Shown one piece after another: positions 47,311-55,494 of a DNA stretch of 64,000 nucleotides (positions are counted from its first letter, which is position 1; the number at the start of each line of letters is the position of its first letter). The notes beneath the pieces were generated by a model. That model made no database searches and was not told where the DNA came from. It was given only the letters and a program-made list of their open reading frames with translations. The stretch is from Weissella confusa (GTDB taxonomy: Bacteria > Bacillota > Bacilli > Lactobacillales > Lactobacillaceae): assembly GCA_016466735.1 (NCBI GenBank), contig JAAOED010000003.1, positions 62,001 to 126,000 on the forward strand, in the 5' to 3' direction. The translations under genes were made by a program, and so were the position numbers.

Positions 47311-47739
47311 TCAATCCTCATCAATACTGCGGTATACGTGGAAATCGTATGTATCAACGAACGCATCCGCAAAATAGCGAAACGCACGTTGAATATACTT
47401 TTGTCCCATCCTTGGGGTCATATTCATTAATTCAGAAATATCGATCCATTCCATATCGTCAATATAGCGATATTTAAAGAAAAACTTCTCTGGTTCTGGC
47501 ATTGCATTAATTGCTTGTCTAACCAATTCAATGTAAACCTGTGCCCGTGTGTGGTTGCTAAGCTTCTCATCAACAGAATTTTCATATTTTGGTGATCCCG
47601 GCATATCTGTAATAACCGGCGACTTCAAATCAACGTAACTCATCCGAGCTTGTGCTTTGATATGTTTAAATTCTCGTTCAAAAAAATCTCGAACATTATC
47701 TTCTGTTGCGCGTTCGTTAACCGCCCTTAAAAGTGCCAT
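47311..47739 (-). CDS. ArpU-type late transcription regulator
   Basis: 142 aa. Sigma-like helical layout: YIELVRQAINAMPEPEKFFFKYRYIDDMEWIDISELMNMTPRMGQKYIQRAFRYFADAF, with a C-terminal helix-turn-helix. ArpU-family proteins turn on late genes in Gram-positive phages, and this one is last before the terminases. Start 47739 (MALLRAVNERATE) has GGGGG upstream; the frame opens at 47766. Confidence 0.85.
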   Translation of the reverse strand: MALLRAVNERATEDNVRDFFEREFKHIKAQARMSYVDLKSPVITDMPGSPKYENSVDEKLSNHTRAQVYIELVRQAINAMPEPEKFFFKYRYIDDMEWIDISELMNMTPRMGQKYIQRAFRYFADAFVDTYDFHVYRSIDED

Positions 47740-47814
47740 TCCGTCGCCCCCATTCTTCTGATACAATGAAATCTGCTACGAAAACATTGCGCTGGGCTTA
47801 ATGGTCTGGCGCTT

Positions 47815-48081
47815 TTATTTTGCTTTCTTAGATCCCACGACATACGGATCACGAACCTTTTTGAACGTCCAACCGTAATACCGTGCAATCTCTTGCACCG
47901 TCTCTACGCTGGTGTGAACAACATACGCTAACTTTCGCGCTGACCAGTCAGGATGCGCTTCACGCTTCTGAACTATTCTCTGCCAAATAATGTCGTGCGT
48001 CTTATCAACAAGTGTCGTCTTGTGATTGCTTACCACCGCAGACTGCACTTCCTTTGCAAAACTGTAATTCAATCCAACCAT
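47815..48081 (-). CDS. Small helix-turn-helix protein, 88 aa
   Basis: MVGLNYSFAKEVQSAV..., with a putative helix-turn-helix near residues 45-70 (WSARKLAYVVHTSVETVQEIARYYGW) and a basic tail. Probably a phage transcription or packaging accessory protein. Confidence 0.65.
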   Translation of the reverse strand: MVGLNYSFAKEVQSAVVSNHKTTLVDKTHDIIWQRIVQKREAHPDWSARKLAYVVHTSVETVQEIARYYGWTFKKVRDPYVVGSKKAK

Positions 48082-48083
48082 AA

Positions 48084-48314
48084 TTACTCCACCAAATTCT
48101 CGTATCGCTCACCATAAAGCTCTGCCATCTTCATCAGCATTTCCTTATTCGGCTTATCTAAGCCATGTTCAAGGCGCTTGAGGTCTGCTAACCCAGATAA
48201 CCCCAACTTATACCAAGCCGTATTTTGCGCTACCTTTGCCTTGATACGTGCTTTGGCAAGCTTTGTCGTTGGTGGCATACGGTACACGTCATCTTTCCAG
48301 TACAACTTTTTCAT
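48084..48314 (-). CDS. XRE-like small regulator, 76 aa
   Basis: The region AWYKLGLSGLADLKRLEHGLDKPNKEMLMKMAELYGERYENL resembles the second half of a Cro/CI helix-turn-helix. Two bases from the next gene; part of the early-middle operon. Confidence 0.65.
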   Translation of the reverse strand: MKKLYWKDDVYRMPPTTKLAKARIKAKVAQNTAWYKLGLSGLADLKRLEHGLDKPNKEMLMKMAELYGERYENLVE

Positions 48315-48322
48315 TTGTCAGC

Positions 48323-48580
48323 CTAAAACAAGTCCAACTGAACTTGCTCGTCCCTTTCATCTTGAATAATTTCGGTATTTTGGTGAGGATCGTCTTCAAT
48401 CACTTCACTTTTAAAGAACCATTCACCAATTTCAGTGCCGTTCGAATCATGTCCGTAGACGGTCATCATGTTTTTCGCAATCATTTTGATTTTGTATCCG
48501 TCTCGCTCTTCAAGAGTGAACAACGGCTTACTGCTCAAAATAATGAACCATTTACGAAGCAGCCGTTCTGGTATATCCAT
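48323..48580 (-). CDS. Hypothetical phage protein, 85 aa
   Basis: MDIPERLLRKWFIILSSKPLF..., ends in an acidic QDERDEQVQLDLF tail, which resembles a beta-clamp-binding motif (QLDLF). That motif would let the protein bind the sliding clamp of the host. The ATG overlaps the previous stop codon (TGATG). Confidence 0.7.
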   Translation of the reverse strand: MDIPERLLRKWFIILSSKPLFTLEERDGYKIKMIAKNMMTVYGHDSNGTEIGEWFFKSEVIEDDPHQNTEIIQDERDEQVQLDLF

Positions 48581-48702
48581 CACCAAACCTCCGTAATATC
48601 AAACATTTCACCAGCATACTTACGAAGCAACGCGTCATAATCAATGCCAGTATCGATATGTTCTCTAGTTCCGTATGGACTAAGCCAGTAAACATTCCAC
48701 AT
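48580..48702 (-). CDS. Small phage protein, 40 aa
   Basis: Read directly: begins MWNVYWLSPYGTREHIDTG. TAATG overlap with the upstream gene, TGATG with the downstream one, and GAGGG seven bases before the start, so it is a real coupled gene in the operon. Function unknown. Confidence 0.75.
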   Translation of the reverse strand: MWNVYWLSPYGTREHIDTGIDYDALLRKYAGEMFDITEVW

Positions 48703-48938
48703 TACTTTTCCCTCGGACGTTGAACAACGTATTGACCCATGAACACCGTCTCAGCAGTGCCATTATTAATTACTCGTAACGCACTTCGAACTGCCGATTC
48801 ACTCTTGCCAACAATCTGTGCGATTTTTTCAGTATCAAGTCCCTTAAGGATGTACTGCGATTCAGCATCCAATACGTCATACTTCTTGCGAGGCTTAGTA
48901 ACATGCTTACGTTGGCCAACTACCTTTACATTCGTCAT
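48702..48938 (-). CDS. Helix-turn-helix protein, 78 aa
   Basis: MTNVKVVGQRKHVTKPRKK..., with LDTEKIAQIVGKSESAVRSALRVI as a sigma/MarR-like helix-turn-helix. The open frame reaches 49043, but the ATG at 48938 has GAAGG upstream and begins just after the preceding gene; earlier ATGs would overlap that gene by up to 95 bp. Confidence 0.65.
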   Translation of the reverse strand: MTNVKVVGQRKHVTKPRKKYDVLDAESQYILKGLDTEKIAQIVGKSESAVRSALRVINNGTAETVFMGQYVVQRPREK

Positions 48939-48948
48939 ATCAGCGCCT

Positions 48949-49191
48949 TCAAGTTCCTTGTACCGCTCCGCCTCTGCTTGCGTCATTCGCATCATGATCA
49001 TTACCGTCCATTTCAAATAATTCACGTTTGCGTTTTTCATCACGTCTAATTCGCCACAGTTTGGCGCGTATGGCGTTTTCTGTTCTTAGAAGGTAAAACA
49101 CCATGTCGCGCTTTCTAAGCCCCTGGTCATTAAGAATAAGAAGCCTGCGGATATCTTCTGACGACCAAGGCGTGTCTCGTGGGTCATTCAT
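48949..49191 (-). CDS. Small SANT/HTH-like protein, 80 aa
   Basis: MNDPRDTPWSSEDIRRLLILNDQGLRKRDMVFYLLRTENAIRAKLWRIRRDEKRKREL resembles Myb/SANT-type DNA-binding segments of phages; then an acidic tail. GAGGGG precedes the start. Confidence 0.7.
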   Translation of the reverse strand: MNDPRDTPWSSEDIRRLLILNDQGLRKRDMVFYLLRTENAIRAKLWRIRRDEKRKRELFEMDGNDHDANDASRGGAVQGT

Positions 49192-49201
49192 ACTTAACCC
49201 C

Positions 49202-49657
49202 TCATTTCTTATCTACATGCTGCCAAGTGATTTCCAATCGCTCATTCTCTTTATCAATACCCGCAAAAACGTCTGTCAGCCCCACCACGTGTTTCAAACC
49301 GTCGCCAGGCATAAATTTATTGCCTTGTACTGAAACGCCCTGAAATGCGTCAAAAATGAACTTGTGCATGAATGCTATGTTGTCCAAGTCTGTCCGTCTA
49401 TCCTTCAAGAACCATTCGAACTTAAATTCGGCAGGGTATTCGATTGCGGCACCATTAGTGATGGCTTCCAACACGATTGGCCGAATCTTCGCTTGAATGA
49501 TTGCCTTATGACGGTTAAGAATCATGCGACCCCTGTTCATACCACTGATATCGACGTACTTGTTCAACGTCAGAGGTGATAATCTAACCGGCGCTTGCTT
49601 CTTCTCACGCCATGCAATCTGAAAGGCAGACATTGGAATAACTAATCGATCATTCAT
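49202..49657 (-). CDS. RusA-type Holliday junction resolvase
   Basis: 151 aa. The catalytic Asp pattern RRTDLDNIAFMHKFIFDAFQG is that of RusA endonucleases, which cut four-way junctions during phage recombination and before packaging. Longer than RusA of E. coli but in the usual place of Gram-positive phages. Confidence 0.85.
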   Translation of the reverse strand: MNDRLVIPMSAFQIAWREKKQAPVRLSPLTLNKYVDISGMNRGRMILNRHKAIIQAKIRPIVLEAITNGAAIEYPAEFKFEWFLKDRRTDLDNIAFMHKFIFDAFQGVSVQGNKFMPGDGLKHVVGLTDVFAGIDKENERLEITWQHVDKK

Positions 49658-49899
49658 TTACGCACCTCACCGCTTTCCCACCACTGCTCTGCAATCTTTT
49701 CGGCTGGCAGCAACTTCATGGCGTCACTTCCTAAGTGGCTGCGTCCCCAATAAATTGCATTAGCAACCGCAGATGTCATCAAAGTTTCAGTATCAATCGA
49801 CTTGTAAGGCTTGTTTTGTCGGCGAACAGTTACCCAACGCCAAAATGCCGTTGCTGCGAAAAATCCAAATACGAAGAAGTAAAAATCGTATAATCCCAT
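49654..49899 (-). CDS. Membrane protein, 81 aa
   Basis: MGLYDFYFFVFGFFAATAFW: one N-terminal membrane helix, then a soluble part of unknown role. ATG 49899 shares a base with the upstream stop and has GAGG upstream. The stop overlaps the RusA start. Confidence 0.68.
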   Translation of the reverse strand: MGLYDFYFFVFGFFAATAFWRWVTVRRQNKPYKSIDTETLMTSAVANAIYWGRSHLGSDAMKLLPAEKIAEQWWESGEVRK

Positions 49900-50066
49900 T
49901 ACCATTCCTCACGTTCTACTAAATCCGCTGTGCGAACAATTTCATACGCGTCTCCGCTGTAATAAGTTCGCAGTAGTCCCAAATCATCACCACCGGAAAC
50001 TGGCCTATGGAACCTGCCACCCACATTCTTATTCAAAACAATGTACTTTGGCGTCTTCTTACCCAT
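49899..50066 (-). CDS. Small phage protein, 55 aa
   Basis: Read directly: MGKKTPKYIVLNKNVGGRFH... ending ...DLVEREEW. A TAATG overlap joins it to the next gene; GTGTGACG region upstream gives only a weak ribosome site. Unknown function. Confidence 0.7.
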   Translation of the reverse strand: MGKKTPKYIVLNKNVGGRFHRPVSGGDDLGLLRTYYSGDAYEIVRTADLVEREEW

Positions 50067-50081
50067 GTCGTCACACCCCCA

Positions 50082-50399
50082 TTAACTCAACGTCTGCCAA
50101 ACGATTAGCATCATTGCAATTAGTAAACCTATTTCCACACCGATAACCACGCTCAAAACAATTTCATGCTTGCGCAACTCTTTCCAAAGGACAAAGTCAT
50201 TTGTACCGAGCGTAGTAAGTGTGTTGATCATATCCCTGGTAGCTTCCATGCGTTCCTCGCGCTCACTCTCAATCGTATTCAATAAGAATCGATCACTTTG
50301 TACTCTGTTATCAGCTTCAACGTCTGACCCCAGGACCGAAGTACCAGCCAAACTAAGCCTTGCTAATCCGGCATTTGCTTGTTCTTCATTTTTCACCAT
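50082..50399 (-). CDS. Membrane-anchored protein, 105 aa
   Basis: Charged N-terminal region (ESEREERMEATRDMINTLTTLG) and one C-terminal membrane helix (IVLSVVIGVEIGLLIAMMLIVW). Tail-anchored layout; function unknown. Overlaps the upstream regulator by 14 bp. Confidence 0.68.
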   Translation of the reverse strand: MVKNEEQANAGLARLSLAGTSVLGSDVEADNRVQSDRFLLNTIESEREERMEATRDMINTLTTLGTNDFVLWKELRKHEIVLSVVIGVEIGLLIAMMLIVWQTLS

Positions 50400-50595
50400 A
50401 AATCTCCTTCAATGAGTTCAAATCAATATCAAGCGCAATGGCCACTTTCACCATGTTTTCTAAACCAAGCGTCCGATTTTGCTTGTTGAGCACAGCGTAC
50501 AAAGTACTTGTGCCAATTCCCGTTTCACTAGCAAGCCAGTAAACAGACTTGTTTGCCTTTTTCAATGACTTCGCAATCATGTTCGAAGCATCCAT
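50386..50595 (-). CDS. XRE-family regulator, 69 aa
   Basis: Cro/CI-type helix-turn-helix: SVYWLASETGIGTSTLYAVLNKQNRTLGLENMVKVAIALDI. AGAAGGTG lies upstream. Probably regulates the middle operon. Confidence 0.82.
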   Translation of the reverse strand: MDASNMIAKSLKKANKSVYWLASETGIGTSTLYAVLNKQNRTLGLENMVKVAIALDIDLNSLKEIYGEK

Positions 50596-50678
50596 TTATG
50601 CACCTTCTTCTTTGGTAGTAAAATTAATTTCGTGAGTGTCGCAATTCTCCCCAACACGCATGAAAGGAGAATGCTGCT

Positions 50679-50876
50679 ATGGATAACGATTACCTATTGA
50701 TCCGTCAAACAAACGGCGGTCAAGACGTCTTGTTCCTAATGGATAACGGCGAATACATCCGAGCGCGTGAAGTTGTTAATGAGTCGCCTTCATTCGTTCA
50801 AATCATTCGCAGTGATGCACCAGAAGGACAAACAATCCTAATTGGTAAAGCTCACATCGTTGAAGTTACTGCTTAG
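50679..50876 (+). CDS. Small plus-strand protein inside the minus-strand early region, 65 aa
   Basis: MDNDYLLIRQTNGGQDVLFLMDNGEYIRAREVV..., beta-rich, no known family. AAGGAG at good distance; own terminator (50891-50930). Opposite to all neighbours, so it may be made in the lysogen. The XRE gene at 50386 is divergent and may regulate it. Confidence 0.75.
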   Translation: MDNDYLLIRQTNGGQDVLFLMDNGEYIRAREVVNESPSFVQIIRSDAPEGQTILIGKAHIVEVTA

Positions 50877-51060
50877 TAACTAGTTCTTTGAAGAGTACTT
50901 CTTTCGCAACAAGGAGTACTCTTTCTTTTTGGTTAAAATTCAATCCGTGCAATAAATCAGAATCAACGATATTTTTTACCGCTGCTTCTTCAAGACCACT
51001 CAACTTATCAATTGGCGAAATTTTAGAGTGAATAGTTTCAAAACCTTGATCAACGTACAT
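50866..51060 (-). CDS. Hypothetical phage protein, 64 aa
   Basis: MYVDQGFETIHSKISPIDKLSGLEEAAVKNIVDSDLL..., soluble. Its ribosome site is weak (GGGTG). It overlaps the convergent plus-strand gene by 11 bp and contains that gene's terminator, so the two may interfere. Confidence 0.55.
   Translation of the reverse strand: MYVDQGFETIHSKISPIDKLSGLEEAAVKNIVDSDLLHGLNFNQKERVLLVAKEVLFKELVTKQ
50891..50930 (+). terminator. Terminator of the plus-strand gene at 50679
   Basis: AAGAGTACT pairs with AGTACTCTT, followed by TCTTTTT. It sits within the coding sequence of the opposite gene. Confidence 0.75.
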
Positions 51061-51085
51061 CTTTTACACCCAACTTTCTTAACAT

Positions 51086-51496
51086 TTAGCGGAAAAATTC
51101 TAGCAACTCAGCAACTGCTGCAATCAGTTGTGGGTTGCTTTTTGTTTTCTCATCCGTAAGCACGGCATGAACAAACGTTTTAACATCATCAGCTAAGTTG
51201 ATTTCGTGACCATCAGGTTTTGTGGTTTTGTTGTATTCTTCCTTTGCTATCTCATCAATTCCAGCAATCAACCTAGCAATAGAAGCGCCCTCGCTTGATT
51301 GTTGCTGAGCATCTGGCAAGTGCCTTTGCGTTCCGTTATTGACGGATGTAGATTTTTTCATTCCAAGAATTTTGTTGTATTCAGTGTTGGCAAGAGCTGC
51401 AATCTCTAGCAACACTGATAGTTCATTTTCGGAAGCCTCGTTAGCATATTCGCTGATGAGGCTTTTAATTTGCGCCAATTTATTTTCTTTTGTCAT
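51086..51496 (-). CDS. Hypothetical phage protein, 136 aa
   Basis: Helical, acidic (SEYANEASENELSVLLEIAALANTEYNKIL). No motif recognised. AAAAGGAGCGG precedes the start. Confidence 0.68.
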   Translation of the reverse strand: MTKENKLAQIKSLISEYANEASENELSVLLEIAALANTEYNKILGMKKSTSVNNGTQRHLPDAQQQSSEGASIARLIAGIDEIAKEEYNKTTKPDGHEINLADDVKTFVHAVLTDEKTKSNPQLIAAVAELLEFFR

Positions 51497-51551
51497 GCTC
51501 CGCTCCTTTTAAGCCCACCCATACCCGCCGTTACCGGCACACTCATTCAAT

Positions 51552-51707
51552 TTAGATGGATTGTTCTAGCCAAATATCGTTGTCACTCAACTCAAATGCC
51601 TTGGCTAACTCGGTTAACTTACTACCGGCAGCCTTCAACGAATAGTTTCCCCAATATCGTTGATCACCATACACGTTGGCAACGACTCGGAACTTCTTGT
51701 CACCCAT
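51552..51707 (-). CDS. Small phage protein, 51 aa
   Basis: Read directly: MGDKKFRVVANVYGDQRYWG... ending ...IWLEQSI. TAATG overlap with the replication gene and GGAGATTTG upstream make it a coupled gene. Function unknown. Confidence 0.75.
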   Translation of the reverse strand: MGDKKFRVVANVYGDQRYWGNYSLKAAGSKLTELAKAFELSDNDIWLEQSI

Positions 51708-52489
51708 TACCAAATCTCCTTTTTCTGTTTGTCACCGTACTTATCAGACGCGTAGTTACGCTTCTTCTCGTTATCAATCACGGCACTCATTGTCAGCAAG
51801 TGCTTCGCTAGTCGATTCTTCAAAATACCGTCTGTGTATTTGAACGACGGCTGATTGCTATCCTTGGTTAACTTGATAGCATCAGCAATTACATCAACAT
51901 CCATACCATCTTCTGTGACGTACTCAACCAGCTTCTGACGTTGAATTGGTCCAAAAGCGAAGTCTAAGTCGTTATCAGTGATTGACCGATTGATGACCGT
52001 TGCAGCTGTTGCAACGCTATTACTATAGTTATCGTCTGTCTCGTCGGTCCGACGTTCACCATTTGTTAACTTATCTATCTTGTTAATTAATACTTCTTGT
52101 TTAGGGTCCTTCTTGTTAGTGTCAAGTTGAGCCATGTTGGTTCGAGCCATGTTGGGTTGAGCCATGTTGGTTCGAATTGACATGGCTATTTCTGGAATAA
52201 CCACTGTCCAAGCATTTGCTCGTTGACCTCCTGAACTGCGATATGGTTGTTTGATGAGATAATCATGTTCAACCAAGTAGTCCATTCGATCAGCCATAGC
52301 TTGCCGAGAAATATCAAGCTCACGAGCTAAAACTTCTGTATAAAATTGAAATCCTTGTGGCTTACTAGCCATAAGAACCCAAGCCCTAAAAGCACCATCA
52401 CGTCGTCCATTGAATACTGGGTCCACAATTACCGAATTTGGAATTCGTGTGAAGTTACTCTCTAACGCATTATTCAATGTGTCCTGCAT
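51707..52489 (-). CDS. Phage replication initiator with DnaD-like C-terminus
   Basis: 260 aa. N-terminal winged helix (ESNFTRIPNSVIVDPVFNGRRDGAFRAWVLMASKP...LDISRQAMADRMDYLVEHDYL), a linker with MAQPNMARTNMAQLD repeats encoded by iterons, and a DnaD-type domain (FGPIQRQKLVEYVTEDG...KYTDGILKNRL). It should open the phage origin and load the helicase through the DnaC-like protein encoded next. Confidence 0.85.
   Translation of the reverse strand: MQDTLNNALESNFTRIPNSVIVDPVFNGRRDGAFRAWVLMASKPQGFQFYTEVLARELDISRQAMADRMDYLVEHDYLIKQPYRSSGGQRANAWTVVIPEIAMSIRTNMAQPNMARTNMAQLDTNKKDPKQEVLINKIDKLTNGERRTDETDDNYSNSVATAATVINRSITDNDLDFAFGPIQRQKLVEYVTEDGMDVDVIADAIKLTKDSNQPSFKYTDGILKNRLAKHLLTMSAVIDNEKKRNYASDKYGDKQKKEIW
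52130..52174. repeat. Three 15-bp iterons, probable phage origin
   Basis: AGCCATGTTGGTTCG (52130-52144), AGCCATGTTGGGTTG (52145-52159), AGCCATGTTGGTTCG (52160-52174) lie head to tail in the initiator gene; an inverted half-copy GACATGGCT follows at 52178-52186. Lambdoid-type origins sit inside the initiator gene, so this is the likely origin. Confidence 0.72.
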
Positions 52490-52491
52490 TG

Positions 52492-53265
52492 TTAAGCCTC
52501 CCGATAATCATCAATATCTTTAAACAAAACAATCTTTTGCCCATCCTTTGGAATAAGCCGACTTGTCAAACTCTCGTCGTACTTATTCATTAACTGACTT
52601 AGATTGTCATTAGTCGTTACAATCGTTGACTTGCCAATTCGTGCATTCACAATCGAATACAGAATTTCAGTCATCTTGTCAGTAGCACCACCGGCACCGG
52701 ACTCCTTACCAAAGTCATCCATAACCAGTAGTTCCACTTCTTTCATGCCCCGGATAATCAAGTTGTAATCTTGCTTAGCTCGCTCATCATCAATTGAAGC
52801 CAACATAGTTGATCGCAATGCCACCAGATTGACGAACATAATCGACTTAACATCAGCCAGTTTGTTCATTACAGCCACCGCTAGTGCTGTCTTACCCGTA
52901 CCAGCTGGTCCAACGAACACGTAGTTGCTATTTTGTTGAGCCAATTGCTTACTAGCCATAAACGCCGATACGCCAACTGCCTTTCGAGCAGGTGTATTAG
53001 CTTTCCATTTCTCAAAGGTAAAATGCTTGATGTCTTCTGACGTGAACAATGACATTGGGTAATACTTACGAGTTTCACCACGCTTGAACTTGGCAATCTT
53101 CTTTGCTAGCACACCACTTACTTCCGGAATATCTTCAGCTTTGGATGCAGCACCCTTACGGAAGTTCTCTAAAAACGTTTGCTTATCAAACTTCGTATTG
53201 GATTTAGCTGCAATGAGTTCAGCGAATCGAACCGCTGTATCTTCGGTCATGTCAAAACTTCCCAT
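52492..53265 (-). CDS. DnaC/DnaI-like helicase loader
   Basis: 257 aa AAA+ ATPase with Walker A GPAGTGKT, Walker B LLVMDDFGKE and sensor TIVTTNDNLSQL. Loads the host replicative helicase at the phage origin. AAAGGAG precedes the start; three bases from the initiator gene. Confidence 0.88.
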   Translation of the reverse strand: MGSFDMTEDTAVRFAELIAAKSNTKFDKQTFLENFRKGAASKAEDIPEVSGVLAKKIAKFKRGETRKYYPMSLFTSEDIKHFTFEKWKANTPARKAVGVSAFMASKQLAQQNSNYVFVGPAGTGKTALAVAVMNKLADVKSIMFVNLVALRSTMLASIDDERAKQDYNLIIRGMKEVELLVMDDFGKESGAGGATDKMTEILYSIVNARIGKSTIVTTNDNLSQLMNKYDESLTSRLIPKDGQKIVLFKDIDDYREA

Positions 53266-53325
53266 GACTGCTCCTTTCTGGGCTTCTCACCCCGTTCGGT
53301 TGATTAGGTCAACGTCCGTTTTCCG

Positions 53326-54144
53326 TTACAACGTCACTACGTGCTCTGGATCAACGCGATAGTTTGTGCGATACAGGCGACTGTAGGTGTTGGCATTGTC
53401 CGGCTCAACTTCACCGTTGATAAGCTGTACAATTCGTGGCTGGTGAACCTTTATTTCAGCAAGTCCCGCGTCTAAGGTATCTTGCGAAATCTGGTACACG
53501 TCAGCCATAGGTTCGTCTTCCTTGCTTACCGCAACGATATATACTTCGAAGTTCTTACCAGTCATTTGGCGCAACATCTCTTGATATGCTGCCATTTGCA
53601 TGTGGTAACCACGGCCAATAAAGAAATTCTCATAGTCGCCGTAATGTTCAGACCACTCACCACCGATTAACCCGTGATATTCCTTCAATGACTTAACTGT
53701 CTTAAAGTCCACGAAGTAACCTTCTTCAAAATTGACTGCGTCCAACTTTCCACGCCATTCAACACCATCAATCGAGCCTTCGATAACAGATTCTTTTTCA
53801 GGAGCTTCATTGATCAATGCCATAATGCTGTCGTCAGCTTCAATACGGTCAATCATTGCTTGTGCAAGTTTGTATTCGGTCTTAAGTTGACCTTTCGAAG
53901 CACCACGGGTCGAAATGATTTCAGGATGTTCATCCTTGAATTGTTGATGTGCTTCTGGTGACTCAAAGTATGAGTGCAAGTAGTTTCCAACTAACAATGC
54001 TGTCTTGTTTGGAATGATTTCATACTCGCCACGCATTTGCGCAAGCGCTTCAGCTTCACCAGAAAACAAGAAGTTTTTGAAGTTTGAAGCGTGCATATGA
54101 ACAAATGCATCACGTGGGTCATAGTAATCGTATTCTTCAGCCAT
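53326..54144 (-). CDS. PD-(D/E)XK exonuclease-like protein (RecE-type partner of RecT)
   Basis: 272 aa. Segments SIDGVEWRGKLDAVNFEEGYFVDFKTVKS show the D...ExK core of PD-(D/E)XK nucleases (VDFKT); the N-terminal ALLVGNYLHSYFE has the conserved His. Paired directly with RecT (TAATG), so it acts as the 5'-3' exonuclease that makes single strands for annealing. Confidence 0.85.
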   Translation of the reverse strand: MAEEYDYYDPRDAFVHMHASNFKNFLFSGEAEALAQMRGEYEIIPNKTALLVGNYLHSYFESPEAHQQFKDEHPEIISTRGASKGQLKTEYKLAQAMIDRIEADDSIMALINEAPEKESVIEGSIDGVEWRGKLDAVNFEEGYFVDFKTVKSLKEYHGLIGGEWSEHYGDYENFFIGRGYHMQMAAYQEMLRQMTGKNFEVYIVAVSKEDEPMADVYQISQDTLDAGLAEIKVHQPRIVQLINGEVEPDNANTYSRLYRTNYRVDPEHVVTL

Positions 54145-55316
54145 TACCGAACACCTCCACCATACATAGCTTCAGGACTAAACCCCGTTTGTTCAGGCTC
54201 TAACGGTTCATCTGACTGTTGACTTCCTGCCCAATCAGGTTCTTCATCTGGCATGTCAAATTCCTCATCAACGCTATTACCACGCTCTTGTTCCAACTCG
54301 TAATCTCGAACTTTCGCAAGCAACACTGGCTTAGTATCAGTTGCAAGATAAGAAACACCATTGAACGACAACCAAGCTTTGATTTCAGAAACAGTATTTG
54401 CTGCACTCAATCGTCCTTGAGGAATAACAACTTCAGTTTCGCGTTCAGGCTCTACCACAGCCTTTTCAGGTTCTGCTGTACGCGTCTCAGGCTCATCAAC
54501 TTGTTCTTGTTCGTGATGTTGCTCAATTGGCTTCACAGCCTCCTTTTTAGCCATTCGTGCAAACGCACCCTTTGGCTTCTCCAAAACTTCTGCTGTGACA
54601 TCACGTGGATCCTCAGCATATTCATTCGCGGTAGTGCCATTAATCGCAGATACCAACGCACTCTCATCATCAGTTGTGTTGATAATGTTCTTCGCTGCAC
54701 GGTTGATTACTGTTCGCTTAGCCATCTCTTCTGGAAACTTCTTGTGTACGTTCAATTGACGTGATTGACCCCAAGATGCGTCGATTTGCTTCTTCGTCAT
54801 AACCTCATACTGCTTGGTACCGTCCGTCTTTGTGATGACAGCGTAAGCACCAACAATGGGGTTATCTAGCTTCATGAAGTCCGTGTGGTGTTCAGTAACA
54901 ATCAGCTCACCATCTTCGTTGTAATCAACTTGGAAGTCTTCACCTTCGTGAACAATGAACGCTGCAATGTTCTCAATTTCAGGCAAACGCTTAAGCACTT
55001 GTTGAGTTCCGAAGTATGATCGTTGCATCTGAAGTTGACGCCCATAAGCAATGAAGTAAACTTGCGTCTTTGCTGGGCTCAATCCTTGAACCACCATGTC
55101 GAATAGTGACTTCTTAATTGAATCAGGTGTCACATTCTCAATTCCCTTGATTGTTGGTAACAATGCCACAGCTTCTTGCAATGCATTTGCAACGTGGTAG
55201 TTTTCTGGAACCTTGAAACCTTGCGTTTCAACCAATCCCTTGAAATCATTTGCAACAGACGAAGCAATCAACTGTTGTGTCTGTGTCGTCGTCACATTAA
55301 AGTTTTGTTCTGTCAT
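54144..55316 (-). CDS. RecT single-strand annealing protein with C-terminal HeH domain
   Basis: 390 aa. N-terminal RecT core (residues 1-245) with LVVQGLSPAKTQVYFIAYG and the typical WGQSRQLNVHKKFPEEMAKRTVINRAAK. An acidic, Glu-rich linker follows, then a helix-extension-helix-like piece (VSEIKAWLSFNGVSYLATDTKPVLLAKVRDYE, about 305-340), which is unusual for RecT and resembles the start of the LysM head protein at 38261. AGGAATAAGAA precedes the start. Confidence 0.9.
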   Translation of the reverse strand: MTEQNFNVTTTQTQQLIASSVANDFKGLVETQGFKVPENYHVANALQEAVALLPTIKGIENVTPDSIKKSLFDMVVQGLSPAKTQVYFIAYGRQLQMQRSYFGTQQVLKRLPEIENIAAFIVHEGEDFQVDYNEDGELIVTEHHTDFMKLDNPIVGAYAVITKTDGTKQYEVMTKKQIDASWGQSRQLNVHKKFPEEMAKRTVINRAAKNIINTTDDESALVSAINGTTANEYAEDPRDVTAEVLEKPKGAFARMAKKEAVKPIEQHHEQEQVDEPETRTAEPEKAVVEPERETEVVIPQGRLSAANTVSEIKAWLSFNGVSYLATDTKPVLLAKVRDYELEQERGNSVDEEFDMPDEEPDWAGSQQSDEPLEPEQTGFSPEAMYGGGVR

Positions 55317-55319
55317 TTC

Positions 55320-55460
55320 TTATTCCTCCGTCACTGGTTCTTGAAACTTGATATACGTTGTGTTCGGCACCTTTTGCCAGTCTTCGTGATACTTAGGTTC
55401 GAAGTAGTGAACTTCTCGACCAGTATCAAGCACCGCCCACGTTTCAAACTTGGTAGCCAT
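55320..55460 (-). CDS. Small phage protein, 46 aa
   Basis: Read directly: MATKFETWAVLDTGREVHYF... ending ...EPVTEE. TAGGAGG upstream; four bases separate its stop from the RecT start. First gene of the recombination operon; unknown function. Confidence 0.75.
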   Translation of the reverse strand: MATKFETWAVLDTGREVHYFEPKYHEDWQKVPNTTYIKFQEPVTEE

Positions 55461-55494
55461 TTATTGGCCTCCTATCATGTGATACAATCGAAGG

